In this document: positions 48,886 to 57,677 of the stretch, in pieces
Numbering within the stretch: the first letter of the stretch is position 1
Layout: the number at the start of each line of letters is the position of its first letter
Assembly: GCA_963795795.1 (NCBI GenBank)
Contig: CAWCJS010000024.1
Location: forward strand, 62,001-126,000
Length of the DNA stretch: 64,000 nt
Origin: Palsa-504 sp963795795
GTDB lineage: Bacteria > Actinomycetota > Actinomycetes > Streptosporangiales > Streptosporangiaceae
Direction: 5' to 3'
Notes under the pieces: model-generated
The model's input: the letters and a program-made list of their open reading frames with translations, nothing else
Databases searched by the model: none
What the model was told of the DNA's origin: nothing
Position numbers and translations under genes: made by a program

Positions 48886-50070
48886 GTGGGCGGGTTCGAA
48901 CGCGTCGTGGACCACGCTGACCAGATCACCGCGCACCGTGTCCAGGTCGACGGTCTGGCGTAGCCGTGCAGTGAACGCGGCCACGACCGCCTCGGTGTTG
49001 TAGCGCGCGCGGTTGAAGCGGCGGTCCACGGCCCGCTGGACCCGCCTGCGCAGCGGGTTGAACAGCGCCGCGGCGACCAGCGTGGAGGCCGCCACGGCCA
49101 CCGAGCTCTTGAACGGCAGCACCACGGTGGCCAGCACCACAATCCCGGCGAATACGCCCGCCAGCAGCGCCGTGACGATGGCGTAGGCGATCACCCGGCT
49201 GATGATGCGGTCGATGTCGTACAGCCGGTACCGCAGGACGGCCACCGCGAAGCAGGCGGCGAACAGCGAGAACCCGATCGGGGTGATCAGGTTGGTGACC
49301 AGTTGCGCCGAGCCGGAGGTACTGCCGGAGGCCTGGGCCCCGGCGAACACCGCGATCACGAAGACGACGGCACCGCTGTAGATCCATTTGAGCTGCTGGC
49401 GGCGCTCGCCGGTGGCATGCCGGAAGCTGGGTACCTGGACGGCCAGCCAGACGAGCCAGCTAGCCGCGACGGAAAAGGCCAGCGCGGTGTGCAGGATGTT
49501 CCAGATCCCGCCCTGCTCGGTCAGGAGGCTGCCGGTGGCGTTGACGTGGATGTCATGCCCGGCGGCGGCCGCGAGGCCGCCGCCGGAGGCGGCCAGCGCC
49601 AGCAACGCCCCGGCACTCAGGGCGACGACCGCCGTCCGCCGCCACCGGGCCGCCGGCAGCCGCCCGTCGGGGAACAGCCACAGCAGCGTGGCGATCAGGA
49701 ACAGGAACAACGGCCACGCCTGCCCAAGGGTCACGGCCAGCCAGCCGAGCGGCAGCGTCCCGCGGTGCAGCCGGTAATCCAGGGCCGCGTACTGGTTAAC
49801 CGGTGCGACAGCGATGAGGAAGATCGCGAGCAGGATCCAGCCGAGGGGATTGCGCGGCCGGCGGGCGGCCAGCAGGGTGCCCACGCCCGCCGCGAGTACC
49901 AGGACCGCCGCGGTGAAGACCAGGTCGGCGGCTGGTCCTCCGGGATTCTTCTGATGGATCAGGCTGTCGAGCGGCACGCTGGCCAGGCCGACTCCGAGCG
50001 TGAGCACGCCGAGCGTCACCGCGGCAACGGAAGCCGCCCGCGACCTCCGCGAGGTAACACTCGTGGCCAC
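48838..50070 (-). CDS. Multi-pass membrane sensor-like protein (intact paralog)
   Basis: A 410-residue protein starting at GTG 50070 behind GGAGGGGG. About eight hydrophobic helices are visible (VAAVTLGVLTLGVGLASVPL; AADLVFTAAVLVLAAGVGTL; NPLGWILLAIFLIAVAP; and others). The periplasmic loop has AAAGHDIHVNATGSL. After GERRQQLKWIYSGAVV the conserved block LRYRLYDIDRIISRVIAYAI is followed by a final helix pair and a cytoplasmic tail VQRAVDRRFNRARYNTEAVV, a helical start of a signalling linker that ends without kinase or GAF domain. It is a family of membrane proteins common in actinomycetes, sometimes fused to kinases; function unknown. Its broken paralog is at 2953-4203. Confidence 0.8.
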   Translation of the reverse strand: MATSVTSRRSRAASVAAVTLGVLTLGVGLASVPLDSLIHQKNPGGPAADLVFTAAVLVLAAGVGTLLAARRPRNPLGWILLAIFLIAVAPVNQYAALDYRLHRGTLPLGWLAVTLGQAWPLFLFLIATLLWLFPDGRLPAARWRRTAVVALSAGALLALAASGGGLAAAAGHDIHVNATGSLLTEQGGIWNILHTALAFSVAASWLVWLAVQVPSFRHATGERRQQLKWIYSGAVVFVIAVFAGAQASGSTSGSAQLVTNLITPIGFSLFAACFAVAVLRYRLYDIDRIISRVIAYAIVTALLAGVFAGIVVLATVVLPFKSSVAVAASTLVAAALFNPLRRRVQRAVDRRFNRARYNTEAVVAAFTARLRQTVDLDTVRGDLVSVVHDAFEPAHVSVWLAETGARDGRS

Positions 50071-50162
50071 GCGTCCCCCTCCGCCGAATGGACCGCCGCT
50101 CGTTAACCTACGCGCGCGGCGTTCCGGGATCGTTACGGACCACGGCGCTGCTCGTAACGGCG

Positions 50163-50210
50163 AGGTGGCCAGGCCCGTGCACAACTGGGGTGCACGTGGC
50201 CTGGCCACCT
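50163..50210 (-). terminator. Large hairpin downstream of the phosphoesterase gene
   Basis: AGGTGGCCAGGCC (50163-50175) pairs perfectly with GGCCTGGCCACCT (50198-50210), with an inner GTGCAC/GTGCAC helix and a 7-nt loop. It lies 53 bp past the phosphoesterase stop on the minus strand. Confidence 0.75.
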
Positions 50211-50262
50211 GATCGGCTGGGCGGCGGACCGTTAACGCGTGAGGGCGTCGCCTCTGGTCAGG

Positions 50263-51441
50263 TCAGTGACGGGCCAGCAAGGGTGCCAGTGACTGGACCT
50301 GGATGGTGTCGCTCGCGTTGCCAAGAAGGGCGAGGCCCCAGTTCAGCTCGATCGTTTGCAGCAGCGAGTAGTGGTTCGTAGGCGTCGCGTCCGTGGCCGC
50401 CCGGGCGCCGTGGCGCGCGATGACGATCATCGGGACATGGCCGCCGCCGTACAGCATCCCGCCTGCGAGATCACCGCCGTTGCCCATCGCGGGGTTCGCC
50501 GGAGTGGCCGGGAGCATGGGCGAGTCGCAGCACCCGCTGTCGTCTAGGGGCTGGAAGGGCGACTCGTTGTCAAAGCCGCCCTCGTCCCAGGTGACGAAGA
50601 TCGCCGAGTTGCCGGTCCAGGCGCGGGAGTTCATGATCGCCGTCACCCAGGTCTTCAGGAAGGTATTGCCGTCGCTGAACAGCGTCTCCTGGGCCGGGTC
50701 GGTGATCGAGTTCGCGCTCGGGAAGGGGCACTGCGGGGGTCCGCCGTGCATGTCATTGCATTCGTTCGGCGTGATCCAGACGAACCGGGGTGCCTGGCCG
50801 GAGTTCAGATCGCTGGTCAGCTGGGTGAGAGGGACCACGTTGTCGGCCTGCTGGGCGTTGTTGAACACGTCCGGGTACTGCATGAACGGGTCGTGCTTGC
50901 GGACATACAGGGCCGTGCCCGTGTCGGATGGGGAGGCGGTGCAGTCGGGATCGGGACTGCCGCTGTTGGTGCAGTCCCCGAAGTTACCCGTGTAACCGAC
51001 GGACGGCATCGACTCCATGTAGCCCTTCCAGCTGATGCCGGCCTGGTCGAGCTGGTCGGTCAGGCTGAGGTGGTTGAAGAACCCGTCGTTCGCCTGCGCC
51101 TCGTCGTCGTTGTTGGAACCCCAGGTATTTCCGCTGGTCGTCGCGACGTAGTTGGGCAGGCTCGTGTGCGTCACGCCGAAGTAGTCGGTCTCGAGCCCGT
51201 ACGTGCTAGCCAGGCCCTGGATGAACGTGGTGTTCGTATTGGCCGGGTTGAGCAGGTCCGAGTACGCCGTGTTCTCCATCATGATCACGAACACGTGGTC
51301 CATGTGGGGGAACGGGCCGCCTCGGTCCGCAGACCCAGCGAGCGCGCTGGACCCGGTTTCGGCGGCGATGGCGGGCACACTGAGCCCGATGAGTACGGAC
51401 GCGCCGGCGATCAGCACGGCGCCCGGCAGGCCAAGACGCAT
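50263..51441 (-). CDS. Secreted phosphoesterase (acid phosphatase/phospholipase C-like)
   Basis: A 392-residue exported protein starting at ATG 51441 (AGAGGAGT upstream). Signal peptide residues 1-28 (LPGAVLIAGASVLIGLSVPA). The PF04185 phosphoesterase core starts HVFVIMMENTAYSDLL, with the nucleophile region VTHTSLPNYVATTSGNTWGS, and metal-ligand motifs FVWITPNECNDMHG and FVTWDEGGFDNESP, then HVPMIVIARHG. These are the AcpA/PLC-type catalytic residues. It would hydrolyse phosphomonoesters or phospholipids outside the cell. A big hairpin terminates the transcript. Confidence 0.88.
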   Translation of the reverse strand: MRLGLPGAVLIAGASVLIGLSVPAIAAETGSSALAGSADRGGPFPHMDHVFVIMMENTAYSDLLNPANTNTTFIQGLASTYGLETDYFGVTHTSLPNYVATTSGNTWGSNNDDEAQANDGFFNHLSLTDQLDQAGISWKGYMESMPSVGYTGNFGDCTNSGSPDPDCTASPSDTGTALYVRKHDPFMQYPDVFNNAQQADNVVPLTQLTSDLNSGQAPRFVWITPNECNDMHGGPPQCPFPSANSITDPAQETLFSDGNTFLKTWVTAIMNSRAWTGNSAIFVTWDEGGFDNESPFQPLDDSGCCDSPMLPATPANPAMGNGGDLAGGMLYGGGHVPMIVIARHGARAATDATPTNHYSLLQTIELNWGLALLGNASDTIQVQSLAPLLARH

Positions 51442-51631
51442 GGCGACTCCTCTGTTCGGATCAGCAGACGGCACGGGCCAGCCGGCGACCGGATGACGTC
51501 CCGCGCCTGGTATGCGTGATCTTCACCGTGTTTGTTGTGGTCAGCGGGTGGTGCTGACTATGCCGTGTTAGAGGCGCAGGTGAAGGTCAGATGAACGAAA
51601 GATGTCCGGAAAGCGAATCAACCTCCAGCTG

Positions 51632-51704
51632 AAAACCGCTCGCCGGCCGTTCCGTCGGCGGCCGAACCTGGTGCAGCGGGTCGGAGGCCGGGACCGGCGA
51701 GCGG
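51632..51704 (-). terminator. Hairpin with T-run after the 51726-52268 gene
   Basis: CCGCTCGCCGG (51636-51646) pairs with CCGGCGAGCGG (51694-51704). On the minus strand the hairpin is followed by TTTT (51635-51632), the classical intrinsic terminator arrangement, about 20 bp after the gene's stop. Confidence 0.65.
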
Positions 51705-51725
51705 CTTCGCGGACTTCGCGCTGGG

Positions 51726-52268
51726 TCAGGCGGGAAACTGGTTCCTGTCACCCTCCAGCGCGGCGATGAACGCGTCGGGGTCGGCGAGGCTGACGGTCAG
51801 GGAGTGGACCCCCGCCCGGCGGAACAGGGTGTCGATGCCGCGCGGCAGGTAGCAGGGTGGCTCGATCGTGATCTCCACCAGGCCTTCGGGCGAGCCGTTC
51901 ACCAGCCAGCGGCCGCGGCCGCTCTCGTGCACGCCGATCGTGCCGCCGACCCGGGCCTGCGACCGGCTGACGGAACGGATCGATTCCCTGGGTACGTCCA
52001 GCTTGAAGGAGCCCATCCGGACCCGGACCTCGCGGGGGTCAACCTCCACGCCCGAGACGCTCGGGCCCGCGCCGAACAGCGCGGAATCCATCCAGCCGGA
52101 AACCCGGCCCCAAAACGACCGGCTGTAGCCGATCTCGAACCACTGCGCGCCGGGTGGAGGCGTGGTGGCCTGGTGCTCGGTGATGACCGCGCGCCGGGCG
52201 GCGGCGTACGGCTTGCCCGTCTGCGCCATGCGCTCGCGGGCCGCGGCACTGATCTTGTCGTGCGACAT
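51726..52268 (-). CDS. Conserved protein of unknown function with PH-like C-terminal half
   Basis: A 180-residue protein with start ATG 52268 behind GAGGA. The N-terminus (MSHDKISAAARERMAQTGKP) resembles a short helical module seen at the start of several actinobacterial DNA-associated or regulatory proteins. Residues about 45-180 are beta-rich (FEIGYSRSFWGRVSG, RVRMGSFKLDVPRESI, GLVEITIEPPCYLPRGIDTL) and look like a membrane-associated PH-like domain. No catalytic motif was recognised. Confidence 0.7.
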   Translation of the reverse strand: MSHDKISAAARERMAQTGKPYAAARRAVITEHQATTPPPGAQWFEIGYSRSFWGRVSGWMDSALFGAGPSVSGVEVDPREVRVRMGSFKLDVPRESIRSVSRSQARVGGTIGVHESGRGRWLVNGSPEGLVEITIEPPCYLPRGIDTLFRRAGVHSLTVSLADPDAFIAALEGDRNQFPA

Positions 52269-52902
52269 CGTGTCCTCGATCCGGTGACCCTGTCCCGGCG
52301 CCTGGCCACCGTCGCTGAGCACGATGGGAAGCAGAACAGAACGCACGCGAGGGCTGTGCCGCTCTTGTCCTTCGCCGCTACTCCAGCGCCGGGCTGGCCT
52401 AGCTAGGATCCGGCAGGCGTGGCTGCCGCTACCAGGATACGCTGGCCGACGCTGGTCGGCCAGGCAGCCCGGACCGGGCCGGGCGGGCCGCGCAGTTATG
52501 ACGGTGCGCTTACGGGCGCGGCGCGATCTGGGCGGGCGGTGCGGACGGCCGGGCAGAATCTGTCGCGTCGAGAACATGGTTGCCAATCACCCCAAGATCG
52601 GCCAAACCCGTTCGAGAGCACACAAAATACTCTGCGTAACCAACTTTACCTTTTGCAGGCGAAGCGAACAGGGTCCGCTATACACTGGATCATCCCGTAA
52701 ACACCGGGCGTGACTTGGAATATGTCCCGGAATCCCGGAAGAATCACTGCTAACCTGACTCTCATCCCGCTTTCAAGCCATCCGTTATCCACAGGGGCCG
52801 TGATCACGGATGGTGACCAGGAACCATCGGCCGTTTGGCATGAATGGATTTTTTCTGGGTAGCGGGGCGTTGCCTGCGGAAGGTCAGTTCAAAGGGGAAC
52901 TC
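52269..52902. other. 634-bp gene-free region, AT-richer toward its right side
   Basis: No frame in this stretch has codon bias or family similarity. The part from about 52570 to 52800 is markedly less GC-rich than its surroundings and ends with a single TTATCCACA (52785-52793). It probably holds the promoters of the 52903 gene and, on the other strand, of the 51726-52268 gene. Confidence 0.5.
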
Positions 52903-53697
52903 ATGACTCCGGTCATTGGCATAGCCACCTACGACGATGAGGCTGCCTGGAGAAGCTGGAGCGCCCGGGCCGCGCTGCTGCCGTATTCGTACGTCGATGC
53001 GGTGCGTAGCAGCGGCGGACGGCCGGTACTGCTGCCACCCGGGGGGACCGACGAGGAGGCGTGCGCCGCGGTCGCGGGGGTAGACGGGCTGATCGTGGCG
53101 GGCGGCCCGGACGTCGACCCGGTCAGGTACGGCGCTCCGCGGCACGCGGAGACGCAACCGTCCGTGCCGGTACGCGACGCGTGGGATATGTCCGTCACCA
53201 GCAGCGCGCTGCGGCTCGGGGTGCCGTTGCTGGCCATCTGCCGGGGGATGCAGGTCCTGAACATCATCCGCGGCGGCACGCTGCACCAGCACGTGCCGGA
53301 CCTGGTCGGGCACGAGCGGCACGGCCCCCCGGAGATCGGTTTCGGGACGCACAAGGTCCGGGTCAGCCCGGGCAGCATGCTCGCGGGAATCCTGGCCCCG
53401 GAGGCGGAGGACGGGTACTTCGAGGTGGCCGACGACACCTACTATGACGTGCCGACCCGCCACCACCAAGCCGTGCAACTGCTCGGCGACGGGCTTACGG
53501 CGGTCGCCTGGGAGCAGGACGGCATCATCGAGGCGGTCGAGGCCGGCCCGTCCGCCCTGGACCGCTGCTCGGGCTTCGTGCTCGGCGTGCAGTGGCACCC
53601 TGAGCAGGGCGAAGACCTTCGCGTGTTCGCCGCCCTGACCGCGGCCGCGGCCGAGCGGGCCGCCCTGCGGGCGCGGGTACTTGCGCCTATGGTCTAG
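52903..53697 (+). CDS. Peptidase C26 / gamma-glutamyl-GABA hydrolase-like protein
   Basis: A 264-residue class I glutamine amidotransferase-like hydrolase starting at ATG 52903 (AAAGGGGAAC upstream). The nucleophile is in LLAICRGMQVLNIIRGG (Cys about residue 116), the oxyanion region is IVAGGPDVDPVRYG, and the catalytic His/Glu are in VLGVQWHPEQGED. PuuD-type enzymes release GABA from gamma-glutamyl-GABA. The position in front of a GntR, a permease and a glutamine-synthetase-like ligase supports a gamma-glutamylated amine pathway. Confidence 0.88.
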   Translation: MTPVIGIATYDDEAAWRSWSARAALLPYSYVDAVRSSGGRPVLLPPGGTDEEACAAVAGVDGLIVAGGPDVDPVRYGAPRHAETQPSVPVRDAWDMSVTSSALRLGVPLLAICRGMQVLNIIRGGTLHQHVPDLVGHERHGPPEIGFGTHKVRVSPGSMLAGILAPEAEDGYFEVADDTYYDVPTRHHQAVQLLGDGLTAVAWEQDGIIEAVEAGPSALDRCSGFVLGVQWHPEQGEDLRVFAALTAAAAERAALRARVLAPMV

Positions 53698-53755
53698 TCT
53701 TCGCGGTAAGTGCTGTATGCGCAGTGCGCAGCCTTGGCGATCAGGAGTAACCGCC

Positions 53756-54490
53756 GTGCCGGGAGGGTCCCCCGCCATCATCGCCGCGGTGTTCCGTGCG
53801 GTGCGGACGGGCAACGCCTTCGAGGACACGGTCGAGCGGCTGCTCGAGGGTGTGAAGCTGGGCATCTACGCGCCGGGTGACAGGCTGCCGCCGGAACGGG
53901 AGCTCACCCGCAGGCTTGGGGTCAGCCGGATCACCTTGCGGGAGGCGCTGCGCGAGCTAGCCGCGGCCGGGTACGTGGAGACCAAGCGCGGCCGGTTCGG
54001 CGGGACGTTCATCATCCGCACGCCCGAGCCGATGGTGCCCGACGAGGTCTCCCGCACCGCCCGCGAACTGGGCCACGAACTCGACGACGCGCTGACGTTC
54101 CGGCGGGTGGTGGAGACTGGCGCGGCCGAGATGGCGGCCAAGGCCAGCCTGACCAGGCAGCAGCGGGAAAGCCTGACCGAGGCTCTGGCGACCATGGCCG
54201 AATGCGGGCCGTCCGGGTACCGGCAGGCGGACACGCGGCTGCACCTGGCCATCGCGGACGCGGCGGGCTCACCGCTGCTGACCGCGAGCGTGGTTGAGGC
54301 CAGGGTCCGGCTGGTCGACCTGCTCAACGCCATCCCGATGCTGGAGCGGAACCTCGAGCACGCCAACGTCCAGCACGCGAACATCGTGCGCGCCATCTTG
54401 GCCGGCGACCCGGAGCGGGCCCGCAAGGTGATGGCCGAGCACGTCGCGGGGACCGCCGCCCTGCTGCGCGGATTCCTCGCCGACTCCTGA
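53756..54490 (+). CDS. GntR/FadR family regulator
   Basis: A 244-residue FadR-subfamily GntR regulator. GTG 53756 follows AGGAG. The winged helix is LGIYAPGDRLPPERELTRRL GVSRITLREALRELAAAGYV, and the all-helical FCD ligand domain carries the metal-binding histidines (RLHLAIADAAGS, later QHANIVRAIL). It stands between the hydrolase and permease genes and likely controls the pathway, perhaps by binding the TGAAT-N6-ATTCA repeat upstream of the permease. Confidence 0.88.
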   Translation: MPGGSPAIIAAVFRAVRTGNAFEDTVERLLEGVKLGIYAPGDRLPPERELTRRLGVSRITLREALRELAAAGYVETKRGRFGGTFIIRTPEPMVPDEVSRTARELGHELDDALTFRRVVETGAAEMAAKASLTRQQRESLTEALATMAECGPSGYRQADTRLHLAIADAAGSPLLTASVVEARVRLVDLLNAIPMLERNLEHANVQHANIVRAILAGDPERARKVMAEHVAGTAALLRGFLADS

Positions 54491-54592
54491 GGCAACCTGG
54501 GCTTTCCCGGCCGGCTCTGATCGCCAGTCGGCCTGAACTGGCCATGATCACGAACGGGCCCTGCCTCTTGACACGCTCCGTGGCGCGGTGGG

Positions 54593-54608
54593 TGAATACC
54601 TTCATTCA
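54593..54608. promoter_or_regulatory. Inverted repeat near the permease promoter
   Basis: TGAAT-N6-ATTCA lies 20 bp after a good -35 element TTGACA (54568-54573) and 49 bp before the permease start, a suitable operator position for the GntR regulator upstream. Confidence 0.45.
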
Positions 54609-54656
54609 ATGGACCAGTTCCAGCCATATCGTGCTTGCATCCCATAGGGAGATCGC

Positions 54657-56204
54657 ATGGCCGACGACATAGCCGCCGCGACCGGCGCAGACTCGGATGA
54701 GCAGCGCCTTCACGAGCTCGGCTACGCGCAGGAGCTCCTGCGGCGGATGTCGGGATTCTCGAACTTCGCCGTGTCGTTCACGATCATCTCGATCCTGTCC
54801 GGCTGCCTGACCCTGTTCTACTTCGGGATGGACGAGGGCGGTCCCGCGATCATCGTCTGGGGGTGGCCGATCGTCGGCATCTTCACCCTCCTCGTCGGGC
54901 TGTCCATGGCCGAGGTCTGCTCCAGCTTCCCCACGGCGGGGGGCCTGTACTACTGGGCGGCCAAGCTCGCGCCGCGCAACGGCGCGGCCTGGGCGTGGTT
55001 CACCGGCTATTTCAACTTCCTGGGCCAGGTGGCGATCACCGCCGGCATCGACTTCGGCGCGGCGTTCTTCATCAACTTCCTGTGCAGCCTGTGGTTCAAC
55101 TTCAACACGACCACGCGTTGGCACACGATCCTGATCTATGCCCTCGTGCTGCTCTTGCACGGCCTGCTGAACCAGTTCGGCATCCGGCTGGTGGCGCTGC
55201 TGAACAACGTCAGCGTCTGGTGGCACATCACCGGCGTGCTGATCATCGTCGCCACGTTGATATTCGGGCTGAAGGCGGGCGCGCACCACGCCTCGGCCAA
55301 GTTCGTCTTCACCGATCTGGTGAACCTGTCCGGCTTCCACGTCGGCTGGTGGTACATCCTGCCGATCGGGCTGCTGATGGCCCAGTACACCTTCACCGGG
55401 TACGACGCCTCGGCGCACATGACCGAGGAAACCCATAACGCCGCGCGCAGCGGCCCGCGCGGCATCGTCATGTCGATCCTGGTCTCGCTGATCGCGGGCT
55501 GGATCCTGGTGATCGGCGTCACGTTCGCGATCCAGAAGGGCAACTACCTGAACGAGGCGGCGGCAGGAGGCGCCGCCCCGGCGCAGATCTTTATCGACTC
55601 GATCGGCCGGACCGGTGCCGAGCTGCTGCTGCTCATCGTGATCGGCGCCCAGCTGTTCTGCGGCATGTCGTCGGTGACGGCGAACTCGCGGATGATCTAC
55701 GCGTTCTCCAGGGACGGCGCGCTGCCCGGCTCGGCCATCTGGCACCGGGTGAACAAGCGGACCAGGACGCCCACCAACGCGATCTGGCTGGCGGCCGGCG
55801 GCGCGCTGATCCTGGGCCTGCCGTACCTGTGGAACCCCGCCGCCTACGGCGCCGTGACCTCGATCGCCACGATCGGCCTGTACGTCGCCTACGTGGCCCC
55901 GACGTTCCTGCGGCTGCGGCAGGGCAGCAATTTCAAGCGCGGGCCGTGGCACCTGGGCCGGTGGAGCTACGTGATCGGCTGGACGGCCGTCGTCTGGGTG
56001 GTGATCATCTTCTTCCTGTTCATGCTCCCGCAGTTCGGCCCCATCGGCTACGCCACGTTCAACTACGCATGTATCGCCGTGGCCGTGGTGATCGGGTACG
56101 CCACTCTCACCTGGCTGCTCTCGGCGCGGCACTGGTTCACCGGGCCCAAGGTCCAGGGCACGGCTGAGGAACTGGCCGCGATCGAGCGCGAGCTGTCGGC
56201 CTGA
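54657..56204 (+). CDS. APC-superfamily amino acid/amine permease
   Basis: A 515-residue permease with about 12 helices, starting at ATG 54657 behind GGGAGAT. The N-terminal motif ELGYAQELLRRMSGFSNFAV and GGLYYWAAKLAPRNGAAWAW match the APC family of GABA/choline/amine transporters (compare the GABA permease and PuuP-like group). YTFTGYDASAHMTEETHNA is the conserved TM6-7 loop. It presumably imports the amine or amino-acid substrate of the operon. The stop overlaps the start of the next gene (TGATGG). Confidence 0.9.
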   Translation: MADDIAAATGADSDEQRLHELGYAQELLRRMSGFSNFAVSFTIISILSGCLTLFYFGMDEGGPAIIVWGWPIVGIFTLLVGLSMAEVCSSFPTAGGLYYWAAKLAPRNGAAWAWFTGYFNFLGQVAITAGIDFGAAFFINFLCSLWFNFNTTTRWHTILIYALVLLLHGLLNQFGIRLVALLNNVSVWWHITGVLIIVATLIFGLKAGAHHASAKFVFTDLVNLSGFHVGWWYILPIGLLMAQYTFTGYDASAHMTEETHNAARSGPRGIVMSILVSLIAGWILVIGVTFAIQKGNYLNEAAAGGAAPAQIFIDSIGRTGAELLLLIVIGAQLFCGMSSVTANSRMIYAFSRDGALPGSAIWHRVNKRTRTPTNAIWLAAGGALILGLPYLWNPAAYGAVTSIATIGLYVAYVAPTFLRLRQGSNFKRGPWHLGRWSYVIGWTAVVWVVIIFFLFMLPQFGPIGYATFNYACIAVAVVIGYATLTWLLSARHWFTGPKVQGTAEELAAIERELSA

Positions 56205-57631
56205 TGGCGGACGGGCACGGTCACGGCGTTCACGGGCCGGGCGGTCCGGCTGGATCGGACCGCCCGGGCGGGGGGCGGCGGGGCACGCTGACGCTGGAGC
56301 AGCTGCGCGTAGAGATCGATCAGGGCAAGGTCGACACCGTCGTGCTCGCGTTCACCGACATGCAGGGGCGGCTGGCGGGCAAGCGCCTGTCTTCGGAGTT
56401 CTTCCTCGAGGAGGTCGCCGAGCACTACTCCGAGGGATGCAACTACCTGCTGGCCGTGGACGTGGACATGAACACGGTCGACGGGTACGCCATGTCCTCG
56501 TGGGAGCGCGGTTACGGCGACTTCGTGCTCGCGCCGGACATGGGCACGCTGCGGTGGGTCCCCTGGAACGAGGGCACGGTCATGGTCACCGCCGACCTGA
56601 CCTGGCTGGACGGCGCGCCGGTGGTGGCCTCGCCGCGGCAGATCCTCGCGGCGCAGACCGCGCGGCTGGCCGAGCGGGGCCTGGTGGCGCTGGCCGGGAC
56701 CGAGCTGGAGTTCATCGTCTACCGGGACACCTACGAGGAGGCGGCGGCGAAGGACTACCGCGACCTCGTCCCGGCCAACTTGTACAACGTCGACTACTCG
56801 ATCCTGGGCACGGCGAGGATCGAGCCGCTGCTGCGCCGGATCCGGCTCGACATGGCCGGAGCCGGGCTGTACGTGGAGTCGGCGAAGGGCGAGTGCAACC
56901 TCGGGCAGCACGAGATCGCGTTCCGGTACGCGGAGGCCGTGACCACCTGCGACAACCACTCGATCTACAAGACCGGCGCCAAGGAGATCGCCGCACAGGA
57001 GGGCATGAGCCTCACGTTCATGGCCAAGCCGAACGCGCGCGAGGGCAATTCCTGCCACATCCACCTGTCGGTTCGCGGGACCGACGGGACGCCCGTGATG
57101 GCGGGCGACGGGCCGTTCGGCCTGTCTCGGCTCGGTGAGCACTTCCTGGCCGGGCAGCTCGACGCGATGCGCGAGATGACGCTGTGCTACGCGCCCAACA
57201 TCAACTCCTACAAGCGCTACGTGCCAGGCAGCTTCGCGCCGACCTCGGTGCGGTGGGGCCCGGACAACCGGACGTGCGCGCTGCGCCTGGTCGGGCACGG
57301 GCACTCGCTGCGCGTGGAGAACCGGGTGCCGGGCGGCGACGTGAACCCGTACCTGGCCGTGGCGGCGATGATCGCCGCGGGCCTGCACGGCATCGACCAC
57401 GAGCTGCCGCTTGAGCCGCCGATGACCGGCAACGCCTACACCGACACCACGACCAAGGTGCCGCACACGCTGCGCGACGCGCTGGACCTGTGGGAGAAGA
57501 GCGGGCTGGCCAGGCAGGCGTTCGGCACCGAGGTGGTGGAGCACTACGCCAACTACGCCCGGGTCGAGCTGACCGCCTACGACGCCGCGGTAACCGATTG
57601 GGAGCTGCGCCGCTGCTTCGAGCGCCTATGA
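56204..57631 (+). CDS. Glutamine synthetase-like gamma-glutamyl-amine ligase
   Basis: A 475-residue glutamine synthetase-fold enzyme of the PuuA/GlnA3-4 type, with a His/Gly-rich N-terminal extension. Visible GS motifs are TELEFIVYRD (metal-binding Glu), ESAKGECNLGQHEIAFRYAE, GNSCHIHLSV, the ATP loop KRYVPGSFAPTSVRWGPDNR and ENRVPGGDVNPYLAVAAMI. The active site differs from biosynthetic GlnA, and the context (permease, aldehyde dehydrogenase, C26 hydrolase) supports ATP-dependent gamma-glutamylation of an amine such as putrescine, another polyamine or ethanolamine. Confidence 0.88.
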   Translation: MADGHGHGVHGPGGPAGSDRPGGGRRGTLTLEQLRVEIDQGKVDTVVLAFTDMQGRLAGKRLSSEFFLEEVAEHYSEGCNYLLAVDVDMNTVDGYAMSSWERGYGDFVLAPDMGTLRWVPWNEGTVMVTADLTWLDGAPVVASPRQILAAQTARLAERGLVALAGTELEFIVYRDTYEEAAAKDYRDLVPANLYNVDYSILGTARIEPLLRRIRLDMAGAGLYVESAKGECNLGQHEIAFRYAEAVTTCDNHSIYKTGAKEIAAQEGMSLTFMAKPNAREGNSCHIHLSVRGTDGTPVMAGDGPFGLSRLGEHFLAGQLDAMREMTLCYAPNINSYKRYVPGSFAPTSVRWGPDNRTCALRLVGHGHSLRVENRVPGGDVNPYLAVAAMIAAGLHGIDHELPLEPPMTGNAYTDTTTKVPHTLRDALDLWEKSGLARQAFGTEVVEHYANYARVELTAYDAAVTDWELRRCFERL

Positions 57632-57677
57632 AGCCCGGCCCTTCCAAGCCGGTACCGCAGGAGAGGGAAAGGCGCGC

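Noticed and set aside
52785..52793. TTATCCACA, a consensus DnaA box
   Set aside because: It is a single copy with no second box, dnaA or dnaN nearby, so it does not mark an origin.
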